Below are positions 1-8,268 of a stretch of 64,000 nt of DNA, piece by piece; positions within the stretch are counted from its first letter, which is position 1, and every line of letters begins with the position of its first letter. The stretch spans positions 310,001 to 374,000 of the forward strand of contig NZ_JBPWOA010000026.1 of NCBI RefSeq assembly GCF_051781005.1, read 5' to 3'. This DNA is from Anabaena sp051781005 (GTDB taxonomy: Bacteria; Cyanobacteriota; Cyanobacteriia; Cyanobacteriales; Nostocaceae). The translations under genes and the position numbers were made by a program. A model generated the notes under the pieces. It saw only the letters and a program-made list of their open reading frames with translations. It did no database searches and had not been told where the DNA came from.

Positions 1-184
1 CCGGCATGGGACGATTACCAACTTGTTTCGGATACAGATTATTGATTTCTGGGTGAATGAGAAAAACTTCATGTCCTTGTTCCAGTAACCAACGCACTCG
101 TTGATGTACTGCAACTGAAACTCCTGTTAAAAATGGAGCGAATAATCCTGTAAATAATGCTATGCGGAGAGGTTTGTTTTTCAT
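1..184 (-). CDS. Glycosyltransferase family 4, N-terminal fragment (runs off left edge)
   Basis: The reverse strand opens with ATG at 184 and stays open for 61 codons to the window edge. The N-terminus reads like a GT4 (GT-B fold) enzyme: a hydrophobic beta strand, then FAPFLTGVSV, then HQRVRWLLEQGHEVFLIHPE, the usual first Rossmann unit of sulfoquinovosyl/mannosyl-transferase-like proteins. It is the most distal member of the leftward group that begins at the hgdB-like gene. In Anabaena PCC 7120 the heterocyst glycolipid glucosyltransferase HglT lies in this neighbourhood. From memory I cannot say whether this gene or the GT2 beside it is the orthologue. Only about 15% of the protein is visible. 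Confidence 0.75.
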   Translation of the reverse strand, partial: MKNKPLRIALFTGLFAPFLTGVSVAVHQRVRWLLEQGHEVFLIHPEINNLYPKQVGNRPMP

Positions 185-233
185 GGTTAAAGTAAATATT
201 TCATGAAAATGATATAGTTAGAAATGAGGCAAT

Positions 234-374
234 AAATACAGCAGAATTCAGACCTTGATAATTTGCGGGCAAGATGCCCACACCACAAGAAACTTTAAGA
301 AACTTTTGAGTATTTTTTTAATTGGAAGTCCCTAAGTTCAAGCCAGCCTCATTTATCTGCAATCTGCTGTATTT
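234..374. repeat. MITE-like element, family A (terminal repeat ATACAGCrGATTTC)
   Basis: Perfect 12-bp inverted ends (AAATACAGCAGA at 234-245, its complement at 363-374) bound about 140 bp that contain the core GTGGTG..GGGCAT...GCCCGC in inverse orientation. The same core and related ends occur at 25006-25133 and 46017-46150. The right half also carries TTGGAAGTCCC (about 323-332), an arm typical of a second repeat family. The element sits between the two glycosyltransferase genes and has no coding capacity. Non-autonomous mobility is inferred from structure only. Confidence 0.6.
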
Positions 375-426
375 GATGAAAATGCTGGTGTTGGGATTTT
401 TATGTCAACTAAATACCAACATGAAA

Positions 427-1686
427 TTACAGAGAAAGTTTGCCATCAATTGGTTGATCTAACCATTGATAAGGATGATATTCAACTAGGCGAATATTCC
501 AGGGGCCTTGGACTCGATAGGTAAGACCACGCCAGGTAACTGTTGACATCCAGAGAGAAGATATCATTGCTAATCCATAAACCCATTGTGTCAAAGGAAT
601 GGCAATTAACATTTTCATGATTGTAGCCAGTGACACTTGAGCAATTGTTTGACCTTGAGAGCGAATTACTTCCTGTACTCCTAGTTCCATGACCAACATG
701 AGCAAGAGTAATCCGATGGTATAGACGCTATAAGACTTCAATAAGAAAGCTGCATCTTTCCATTCTGCTGCTAACAAAAATCCTAGACTTAAGATGATAA
801 CTAGAGTAGGAAATAGAATACTAGAAACAGCATCACTGACTAAAGCTAACCAATTGGGATGATAAAGTCGTGAACAAAGTATTAAGCGTTTGAGAGATGC
901 AAATAAATTCGGCAAATCGCATTCTTCTCGATTAACCATTAATAGAGAAGGCACAAACTTGATTTGCAATTTGTGTTTTTTGATGACTTTATGCATGAGC
1001 ATATCGTCACCGAAAGCTTCTCCCCACTTTTCAAGTAGTTCTGTTTTGTGCAGGAGTTCTGTTTTGATTGCTAAACTCCCACCCCAAGGAACTTGAAATA
1101 GGAACATTTGCACGACAGTGGAGACGTTGCCGGCATAGCGCACTAAAGAACCCCAATAACTACCTGTGGGTAAGTACCAACGGTTTCCTGTGGTTAGTCC
1201 AACTTTGTTATCGGTGAGGGGACTAACTAATTCTCGCAACCAATTGGGGTGAACTATGGTATCTGCGTCTACTAAAGCAACTACTTTGTAAGAGTCATCT
1301 AAGTCAGAGACGGCTTGGACTAAAGAACTACATTTGAGACTACAATTGTGGCGGACTGTTCTCAAAGTGCTAATTTGGACATTAGTTGCAGCAGATTCTG
1401 CGATCGCTTCTTTGGCAATTTTAAACGCTGGATCTTCTGGACTGTCAACGATCAGCTTTAAATCATACTGCGGGTAGTTTTGCTGTAAGAGCGATCGCAC
1501 ACAATTAGGTAAAAATGGATCTGCACCTCGTAAACACAGAATTACTGCCGTTTTGGGTAACTGCTCATCTGATAATAAGGGTTGTTTGTATGAGCGCAGA
1601 TACCATAAGAATACTAGCGTTAAACCTACCTGAATAACCAGCCAACCCATCAAAGAGTTAGACAAAAATGTCATCAAATCTTGCAT
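427..1686 (-). CDS. Membrane glycosyltransferase family 2 (GT21/ceramide-glucosyltransferase-like), candidate heterocyst glycolipid glycosyltransferase
   Basis: The protein has 419 residues. An N-terminal membrane segment (about 13-31) precedes a GT-A domain with the expected acidic sites: D81 after the second strand, the metal-binding DAD at 140-142 and the catalytic pair DD at 227-228. Two or three hydrophobic segments follow (about 285-375). D..DAD..DD with flanking membrane helices is the pattern of ceramide-glucosyltransferase-like enzymes, which transfer hexose from a nucleotide sugar to a membrane lipid alcohol at the cytoplasmic face. It lies in the leftward hgd group, so glycosylation of the long-chain heterocyst alcohol is a reasonable inference. 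Which of the two local glycosyltransferases is HglT cannot be settled by eye. Confidence 0.85.
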   Translation of the reverse strand: MQDLMTFLSNSLMGWLVIQVGLTLVFLWYLRSYKQPLLSDEQLPKTAVILCLRGADPFLPNCVRSLLQQNYPQYDLKLIVDSPEDPAFKIAKEAIAESAATNVQISTLRTVRHNCSLKCSSLVQAVSDLDDSYKVVALVDADTIVHPNWLRELVSPLTDNKVGLTTGNRWYLPTGSYWGSLVRYAGNVSTVVQMFLFQVPWGGSLAIKTELLHKTELLEKWGEAFGDDMLMHKVIKKHKLQIKFVPSLLMVNREECDLPNLFASLKRLILCSRLYHPNWLALVSDAVSSILFPTLVIILSLGFLLAAEWKDAAFLLKSYSVYTIGLLLLMLVMELGVQEVIRSQGQTIAQVSLATIMKMLIAIPLTQWVYGLAMISSLWMSTVTWRGLTYRVQGPWNIRLVEYHPYQWLDQPIDGKLSL

Positions 1687-1802
1687 GAATCTATCGTCTC
1701 CGGGAGGATGAGGGATTGGAGATGGGGAGATGAAGAGGTGGGGAGGTAAGGAGAATTTTGATCTTTACTTCTATCTCCTCCCTATTTCCTGTCCCTTGTT
1801 TT

Positions 1803-2270
1803 CTAGGGATCAAGAGAATATTTAATATTGATATTGATAGTTGTATTTTTGGTCATTTTAAAACTAGCATCGCGGAATTTTGGTGTACCAGTTTGGATAG
1901 AAACAGTGGGATTTTTGGAAACACCAAAACCTTCTTGCGGAATCCCAAAAAAATCTTTATTAAGTTTGCGGTCGCCATTTTGATCATCAACTACAGCAAC
2001 AGCATAAGTCCCAGGTTTTACACCAGAAAATACCTTCGTTACAGATTTTCCAGTGATCTTAGTACAGCCACTTTGGACTTCACTAGAATTATTTGTAGGA
2101 AATCCTTTTTCAGAAGCATAAATTCTCAAGCAAACCTCACCCGTTTTGTGACGTATATTATTCACTACTACAGTCAGTTTCATGTTTGGTTCTGCATGAA
2201 CTGTTTTAGCACAACTGAGAGTTAATAGAGTTGCAAACAATAGATAAGAAAGGCGCGTTAGCTTCAACAT
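1803..2270 (-). CDS. DUF2141 family exported protein
   Basis: The protein has 155 residues with a signal peptide (positive start, hydrophobic core LLFATLLTLSCA, likely cleavage after VHA around residue 26). The mature part carries the DUF2141 pattern: a beta-rich domain with GEVCLRIYASEKGF, GTYAVAVVDDQNGDRKLN and FGIPQEGFG. DUF2141 proteins are small periplasmic or outer-membrane-associated proteins of unknown function. Its place between the glycosyltransferase and the epimerase, on the same strand, suggests a link with envelope glycolipid deposition, but nothing in the sequence shows that directly. Confidence 0.85.
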   Translation of the reverse strand: MLKLTRLSYLLFATLLTLSCAKTVHAEPNMKLTVVVNNIRHKTGEVCLRIYASEKGFPTNNSSEVQSGCTKITGKSVTKVFSGVKPGTYAVAVVDDQNGDRKLNKDFFGIPQEGFGVSKNPTVSIQTGTPKFRDASFKMTKNTTININIKYSLDP

Positions 2271-2430
2271 AAGCCGATAGTTATATCCAGGTAAGATTGA
2301 TATACTTAAGTACTTGAATAAAAGCTACATAGAGAAATCCCACATCAACTCTTAATCATAAAATTCCATCTACATTTCGATAACTATCCTGAGGAGGTAT
2401 TATTTCTCAAGCATAATTATGTATAGGAAT

Positions 2431-2606
2431 TAGAAGATATTTGAAAAGTGATGGCTGATGTATTAAAAATTTTAGATCCTCCTAAATCCTCCCCTTCGGC
2501 AAGCTCAGGGCATCGCTTATAAAGGAGGACTTTAAGAAGGTTATTACCCCCTTTTTTTTAGGTGGATTAGAGAGATATCAATATAACCATATATTTTTCA
2601 AACATC
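2431..2606. repeat. MITE-like element, family C (terminal repeat rGATrTTTGAAAAG)
   Basis: The left arm TAGAAGATATTTGAAAAG and the right arm ending TTTTTCAAACATC are inverted relative to each other and enclose AT-rich DNA with the phrase TTAGATCCTCCTAAAT. The same left arm and phrase occur at 32598-32748, where the ends pair in 16 of 17 positions. It accounts for most of the roughly 440-base gap between the DUF2141 and epimerase genes. I see no ORF in it. Confidence 0.6.
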
Positions 2607-2713
2607 ACGATTACGCATTGATGGAAAACACCAAATATGAGGAATGGGTTTTAGTCTCTTGTCGGGTGTGTTAGATGTAAAAAATGTAGATGCATTATCT
2701 GATAAACAAAAAA

Positions 2714-3718
2714 CTATTTCATCAATTTTTGAAGATCAGTTTTTTGCAACCACTCATGTGTACGTCGCATTCCCTCTTCTAGATCAACTTTGGGTTTATA
2801 GTTTAAGATATTTTCAGCTTTAGCAATAGAATAAGCATGGGGACGACTCATGAAATCAACAGACTCAGGAAGAATATCGGCTTTTTTACGAAACAGCTTT
2901 TGTCCTTGGTGACGCACACGAAGAAACAACTTCATTTCTTCTTTAGGAAGAGACATCGGTGCAGGTAAATTTTCCATTGCTGCTAAGTGAATAAAATACT
3001 CTTTCCAGGAAGTTTTTTCTCCATCTGTGATATTAAAAATTTCGCCATAGCTTTCTTTTTCCATAGCTAAGAAAATGGCATCAATCAAATTATCTATATA
3101 TAGATGATTCATGACTCCCTTACCATCATTTGCATAAGCAAATAATTTTTGTCGCATCATCAAAACTGGTCGTACTATCCAAGGAATACTTCCTGGCCCA
3201 TAAACATCTCCAGGACGGATAATAATAACACCAAAATCTGATGGTGAATTTAATTTTAATAGTTCTGTCTCTGCTTCAATTTTTGTCTGACAATAAGGAT
3301 TATTATCTCCAGATAGTAACCCTGATTCTGTAACATTATCGGCATAGTCAAAGCCATAAACTAAAACACTAGAAAGATGTACAAATGTTTTGACCCCAAA
3401 TTGCTTTGCAGCTTTAGCTATGTTGAGAGTCCCACCAACATTTATGTCACGAAAATTCTTCAGTTCTCCAGCTTCTTCAGCAAGTTGAGTTGTATGTAAA
3501 ACAATATCTACTCCTTGACAAGCCTGTTGAGCAACTTTTGCATCAGTGATACTACCAACAATGATTTCAACTCCCAAATTTTGGAGATTTTTATTCTGCA
3601 CTGAAGAACTTTGTAAGCCTCGTACTTTCATCCCTTGAGCAATTGCTAACTCGGCTGCACGTAAGCCGATAAATTCATCAATGCCGGTGATTAGAAGAGT
3701 TTTGCTGTGAAGATTCAT
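2714..3718 (-). CDS. hgdA: NAD-dependent sugar epimerase/dehydratase, HgdA-like
   Basis: This 334-residue extended SDR has a nucleotide-binding loop TGIDEFIG at 11-18 (the middle Gly of GxxGxxG is Glu), a catalytic Ser in LSSVLVYG (116-117) and Y142xxxK146. The C-terminal half (about 170-334) is the substrate-binding part typical of UDP-sugar epimerases. In Anabaena PCC 7120 the equivalent gene beside hgdB and hgdC is described as a UDP-galactose 4-epimerase needed for normal heterocyst glycolipid sugar composition. Here it lies 58 bp downstream of the permease gene on the same strand. The orthology call rests on synteny plus family, and the substrate is inferred. Confidence 0.8.
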   Translation of the reverse strand: MNLHSKTLLITGIDEFIGLRAAELAIAQGMKVRGLQSSSVQNKNLQNLGVEIIVGSITDAKVAQQACQGVDIVLHTTQLAEEAGELKNFRDINVGGTLNIAKAAKQFGVKTFVHLSSVLVYGFDYADNVTESGLLSGDNNPYCQTKIEAETELLKLNSPSDFGVIIIRPGDVYGPGSIPWIVRPVLMMRQKLFAYANDGKGVMNHLYIDNLIDAIFLAMEKESYGEIFNITDGEKTSWKEYFIHLAAMENLPAPMSLPKEEMKLFLRVRHQGQKLFRKKADILPESVDFMSRPHAYSIAKAENILNYKPKVDLEEGMRRTHEWLQKTDLQKLMK

Positions 3719-3776
3719 AGTACGATATTGATAGGTAAATATGTTGACTTAAATTACTGAATTTATGCTAGATTGA

Positions 3777-4955
3777 CTAGAAAATATCAGCCGGATCTGC
3801 GGAGCGAAGTTTATTAATAGCTAATGCTCCAGAAGTTATACAAATTAAAACCGTAGAGGTTAAGACTATTAAGGCATTATTAGGAGTCATAATGATGGGT
3901 AACTTAGTCGATTTCATCGCAAAATCATATAGCATCAAGGAAACAATAAATCCTGGTATATAAGATAATATTGCCAAGATTAACGCCTGTTGAAAAACTA
4001 CATTTAATAAATAACTATTGGCATAACCAATAGCTTTTAAGGTTGCGTAGGCAATAAATTGAGTGGCTATATTACTATATAGAATTTGATAAACTATCAC
4101 TACACCAACCACAGAAGCCATTGTTAACATGAGGTTAAGAATGAAACCAATAGGAGTTCTTACAGACCAATATTTTTTTTCAAAGTCAATAAAGCTTTGA
4201 CGAGTGAAAATCTGCACATCACTAGGTAAACTTGCTTTCAAATTTGCTAAAATCTTATTTGTATCAACGCCAGATTTGAGTTTAATAATACCTACATCTA
4301 TCTTTTCTACAGGACGACTATTGGGATTTATCCTCAAAAAAGTTGAGTCACTCACAATTAAATTGCCATCTACACCAAAGGAAGGCCCTAAACTGAATAA
4401 ACCACCTACTCGAACTCGATAACCTCTTGCGGCATCAAAGGGAAAGATTTCAATTGTTTGTTCCGTGTCACCGCGCTGAAATTTTTCTGCTATTGGCCCA
4501 AATTCTGGTCGAGAATCTCTGTCAAATAGCATGACATCAGGAATTTTCAGTTTATCTAAATTCTGCTCAAGTTCAGGGATATTCATGACTGGTTTTCCCG
4601 GATCAAAACCAATTACATATATTGAATATTTTTCACCAGTTGCAGGATTTTTTAATTTGGCAAATTGTAAATACATTGGACTCACAGACTCTACACCATC
4701 AAATCCTAATGTTTGATGTAACCGAATCCGAGAAAAGCTTTGATTTGAGGTCAGAGATTTATATTGAGAACTGACTAAAAATAAATCACCTTTGAGGTTT
4801 TGATGTAATGCTGTAGCGCTAGAATAGAGTGCATCTTGAAACCCTAGTTGAATAAACATCAGCAGCACAATAAAAGCAATCCCGGCTACAGCTACGACAA
4901 AACGTACTTTTTGCTGGACTAACTGTAGCCATGCTAAAGGAATTTTGATATTCAT
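3777..4955 (-). CDS. hgdC: DevC-family ABC exporter permease, HgdC-like
   Basis: The protein has 392 residues. One membrane helix near the N-terminus (about 17-38) is followed by a large periplasmic MacB/FtsX-like domain and then three C-terminal helices (about 270-385), the architecture of MacB-type and DevC permeases. In the DevBCA system such a permease works with a periplasmic adaptor, a separate ATPase and TolC to move heterocyst glycolipid across the envelope. The adaptor gene lies just upstream (95-bp gap). No ABC ATPase gene is present in the cluster, so this permease must borrow one from elsewhere. Confidence 0.88.
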   Translation of the reverse strand: MNIKIPLAWLQLVQQKVRFVVAVAGIAFIVLLMFIQLGFQDALYSSATALHQNLKGDLFLVSSQYKSLTSNQSFSRIRLHQTLGFDGVESVSPMYLQFAKLKNPATGEKYSIYVIGFDPGKPVMNIPELEQNLDKLKIPDVMLFDRDSRPEFGPIAEKFQRGDTEQTIEIFPFDAARGYRVRVGGLFSLGPSFGVDGNLIVSDSTFLRINPNSRPVEKIDVGIIKLKSGVDTNKILANLKASLPSDVQIFTRQSFIDFEKKYWSVRTPIGFILNLMLTMASVVGVVIVYQILYSNIATQFIAYATLKAIGYANSYLLNVVFQQALILAILSYIPGFIVSLMLYDFAMKSTKLPIIMTPNNALIVLTSTVLICITSGALAINKLRSADPADIF

Positions 4956-5050
4956 ATATTTGTCTTTAGTTGTTAATCATTAGTAAGTGGTATTTGGGTT
5001 ATTTATCTACCCATATCTCCATCTTTCTTTATTCCATCTATTACTAATGA

Positions 5051-6259
5051 CTAGATTTGAATAGCAACGTCTACTTGCAAGTTGGTGAAACGAGATACCT
5101 TTTCAATATCAGCAGGGTTATCAATTGATATTTTGACTTCAATGATTCTGCGGTCTGTATCTGAATAGGGGTTAATGCTAAAGATGCTTTGTTTGTCAAC
5201 TTGCCAACCAACTTCCTTCACTGTTCCCTGTATTTTTTCAGGAAAAGCTGTGCTAGTGATCATAGCTTTTTGACCAAGCCGTACTTTTTGAATATCGGTT
5301 TGATAAACTTCAGCAATCACATTCATTTCTGATATTTTACCAAGTTCAGCAAAACCAGATGTAGCGATTACTTCACCATTTTTGGCATGAATTTTCAAGA
5401 CTCTGGCATCTATGGGGGATTTAATGTAAGTTAAATCGTGGTCTGCTTTAGCTTGTTGAATAGCAGTGTTAGCACTTTTGACTTCACTTTCTGCTAACTG
5501 AACATCTACACTACGTACTTCTTTAATGCTGTTGAGTCTAGCGTTTGCTTCCTTAATTTGATCTTTCAGGGTGTCTTGAGTACGTATAAGAGAGGCTTTG
5601 GCTTCTGTTAACTGTTGTTGTGTTATTTTGAGTTGTAAAGCCTTAGTATCAGCTATGGAAGCAGAAACTGCACCGTCTTGATATAATTGTTGATAGCGAT
5701 CGCTCTCAGTTTGAGCATTATCTACTTCAGCTTGGATGCGGTTAATTGCTGCTACTTGAGCCGCAATATCACCTTTTAATTGTGAATCTAAACGAGTAAT
5801 GGTGGCTTTTTGAGCATTAATATCACCTGGTTTAGCGCCAGCTTTTACCTGTGTTAGTTTAGACTTAGCAATTAGTAGTCTGTCAAAAGCTTGTTTGATA
5901 GCAGTTTTAGAACGAGCATAGTCATCTAAATAAGCTAATATTTGTCCCTGTTTAACTTCGTCTCCTTCAGCTATCAACAGTTTTTCTACACGCACACCGT
6001 TGATAGAATTAGGAGCAGATAAATAAGTAATTTTACCTTTTGGTTGCAATCTTCCCAAAGCAGTGACAGCAACTTTGCCAGGAGTTGTTTGAGGAGAATC
6101 AACTGAGGAAGAATGCATTTGAGAATTAGGTTGCATCTTCAATTGAGAAAAACTGTAAAAAGATGCTAAACCAGCAGCTAATGTAATGGACGCAGCCAAA
6201 ATTATTTTCCATTTCATAGCAGTTTTTTTCAATAATTGGCTTTCTTTGTTTTCTGCCAT
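5051..6259 (-). CDS. hgdB: DevB-family periplasmic adaptor (HlyD/membrane-fusion protein), HgdB-like
   Basis: The protein has 402 residues. A short cytoplasmic tail and one membrane helix (about 17-36) precede a split lipoyl/barrel-sandwich region: the first half around 68-112 with GRLQPKGKITYLSAPN and EGDEVKQGQILAYLDD, the second around 280-310. A long coiled-coil hairpin rich in Gln, Ala and Lys (about 115-275) separates them, and a beta-barrel domain ends the protein. This is the DevB/HlyD layout, linking an inner-membrane permease to TolC. It is the first gene of the leftward group and diverges from hglE across a spacer of about 2 kb. Confidence 0.88.
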   Translation of the reverse strand: MAENKESQLLKKTAMKWKIILAASITLAAGLASFYSFSQLKMQPNSQMHSSSVDSPQTTPGKVAVTALGRLQPKGKITYLSAPNSINGVRVEKLLIAEGDEVKQGQILAYLDDYARSKTAIKQAFDRLLIAKSKLTQVKAGAKPGDINAQKATITRLDSQLKGDIAAQVAAINRIQAEVDNAQTESDRYQQLYQDGAVSASIADTKALQLKITQQQLTEAKASLIRTQDTLKDQIKEANARLNSIKEVRSVDVQLAESEVKSANTAIQQAKADHDLTYIKSPIDARVLKIHAKNGEVIATSGFAELGKISEMNVIAEVYQTDIQKVRLGQKAMITSTAFPEKIQGTVKEVGWQVDKQSIFSINPYSDTDRRIIEVKISIDNPADIEKVSRFTNLQVDVAIQI

Positions 6260-6502
6260 ATTTTTATTCCAAGTATTTTCTGCTCAGGGATAGTTGTGAT
6301 ACCTATATCAATTCAATGTCAGATAATTTTAGACTTCGTCGTGAGCGCTCAGTCGAACGATTTTGGATTGATTGCACGGATAAATCTAGGTGTCTGTATC
6401 ATCAAGGAGTCATTGATCATAGACTGCTCCGCAGATTACCTAAAAAACTTATCCTGAATATTTTTAGTGTCCGCAAGTGGATAAGCCTAATTAGTTTTGT
6501 AG

Positions 6503-6638
6503 TAAGTATTCAGGATAGAGAATACTCCAAGTCAGGAGAATAAAGGCTTTTTAGTCAAATTTGATGATTTTGATAAAATCTCACTGCTCTCTATTCTTCA
6601 TTTCATAAGCATTCTGACTTCTGACTCCTGAATTCTTA
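6503..6638. repeat. MITE-like element, family E (terminal repeat TAAGaATTCAGGA)
   Basis: The ends TAAGTATTCAGGA and TCCTGAATTCTTA pair in 12 of 13 positions and enclose about 110 bp of AT-rich sequence. Related ends bound the element at 42923-43098, and the same motif occurs around 60529-60645. It lies in the hgdB-hglE spacer. Confidence 0.5.
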
Positions 6639-7684
6639 GGTTATGAATTGTTGTTAGACTGAGTAGCTGCCAAAGATAACATGAACAGCAGCTAAATCAA
6701 CAGTAATATTACTTCCAAGTATCCTTAGTTTTATCCTTAATGGGAATTTTATAAAGTAGCGTAAAATACCTTAGCGCTAACTTAAAATTTCAATTTCTAG
6801 ATGTAATGAAGCTCTGTTGTAATAATCTAGAAAAATCGGGATAAACTTATATTTAATTTTGCCCAAAAATTTTGATTTTGTCAACTAAATAAATCGAAAT
6901 ACCTTGACATATGAATAGAAATCATATTTGTACTCAAAAACTCAACGAAAACTATCTATTGCTGATGGGGTATTACATTAAAAGCTCATAAATCAACTAT
7001 TAAATCTGTATTTTTCTTAGCAAATAATGCTTGATAATGCTTAAATATAGAGATTTCCTCACAAGTTACATCATTGGTGTTGAAGTCATCACATCCGCTA
7101 AATTAATATTTGCTTTATAAATAACTACTTTGAGTATTAAACTGAGTTATCTTATAAATTCATCAAAAACTTAACCCAAATTATGATGTTTCTCTGAAAA
7201 AAAGATATTTATGTTCAAACGCATCGAATGTGTATTTAATGATTTGTGATTTCCTAGACAATCTATCTATAAAGCTTTATTTTTCAATGAAAAACCGCTA
7301 GAACACACGGAATCGCCAAAACTCAAACTGCACAAAACCTAGTCAAAGATTATACGATTATATGGATTAGTCTTTAAAAATCGAGTAAATTAACAAAATA
7401 TTTTTTCCTAAACTTACTTTAAATGAACTATTCAATTTCTATAAGCTGTGCTAGTCTTTGTATTAATTCAATGTTTAAAAGCTCCAAGGCATTAGTCAAT
7501 TAATGGAAAGTAAAAAGGAAAAAATACTAAAACAGAGCTACATGATGATGACAAGAAAAACATTTAAGTATTTTTTCAGGTTGCATAGTTTGAGATTAAA
7601 TATGGTGTTCTTTCTGTAACGAACTTGGCAGCTTTTATTGGTTGAATCGCATACAATATATTATCCTGGACGGTGAAACTGGCT

Positions 7685-7945
7685 ATGGTATTTATCAAGA
7701 CAGATAACGTTGTGATTAACACTAGTTACGTTTCTGTAGTGAAGCTAGATCATCCAAACGGTGAGAAAAATACACATTTCTATTTTCAACCCTACTCCTC
7801 ACTTTCTTTTATGCCAATGGCGTAAAATCACTCAAAATCCTTACCATGATGATTGGATACGATTCACTAATTTAGTACCTAAAACAAGTCCAGAATTTTT
7901 TACCAGCTTCCACAATATCAAGAGTTGTTTGTGTAGCGTTTTGTA
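7685..7945 (+). pseudogene. Small conserved-looking protein gene broken by a frameshift
   Basis: From ATG 7685 the frame reads MVFIKTDNVVINTSYVSVVK and onward to GEKNTHFYF, then hits a stop after 47 codons. The neighbouring frame over 7761-7945 continues with FNPTPHFLLCQW and NPYHDDWIRFTNLV and ends in FFTSFHNI. Joined by a single shift at about 7785-7800, the two halves make one compact alpha/beta protein of about 85 residues. It resembles a family of small cyanobacterial proteins that I recall beginning with FIKTxNVVINTxYI and ending with a WIxFT...YFxSFNN segment. In PCC 7120 short genes also lie upstream of hglE. The family link is from memory; the paired frames are visible. Confidence 0.5.
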
Positions 7946-8268
7946 AGTCCTGTAGATAGACTCATCCTTTGTGATATGCCACAGGCTTTAAGCATAGCGT
8001 CTCTGACAAAAGAAGAAAAGGGAAGACAACTTTGTATAGTATTTTTACAGCATTACAGTGTTTCCAAATCGCCTCAAAAACCCAAAATACCAATTATTTA
8101 GATTTTCAGTTAAGGCAGTATTTACTGTGTGGTGTTGATTGGGAACAACCTTCGTTATTACGCAGATAGGATAGCTAACTGCTGATAAAAAGATGTGGCT
8201 TCATCACTTCTAGGCAACAGAATTTACTGTAACTAAACAATTCACAGTACTCAAAATTAGTCTATGCC

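Larger units (their letters stand above)
6260..8268. other. Long divergent spacer between hgdB-like gene and hglE
   Basis: This AT-rich stretch of about 2 kb separates the export genes from the synthase genes and must hold the promoters of both. I see no intact gene. Recognisable content is an inverted-repeat element at 6503-6638 and a decayed small gene at 7685-7945. A 41-codon frame at about 7976 has no supporting feature. I looked by eye for NtcA-type GTA-N8-TAC sites near hglE and found none with correct spacing; this was not an exhaustive scan. Confidence 0.6.

Noticed and set aside
1758..2225. A plus-strand frame of 155 codons
   Set aside because: It lies opposite the DUF2141 gene, which has a signal peptide and conserved motifs.
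7976..8101. A 41-codon frame (MPQALSIASLTKEEKGRQ...) between the broken small gene and hglE
   Set aside because: Too short, unknown, and no clear ribosome site. It could be another gene remnant, but I cannot support that.
8000..8268. NtcA-type site upstream of hglE (GTATAGTATTTTTAC near 8034)
   Set aside because: The spacing between GTA and TAC is nine, not eight, and no suitably placed promoter hexamer follows.
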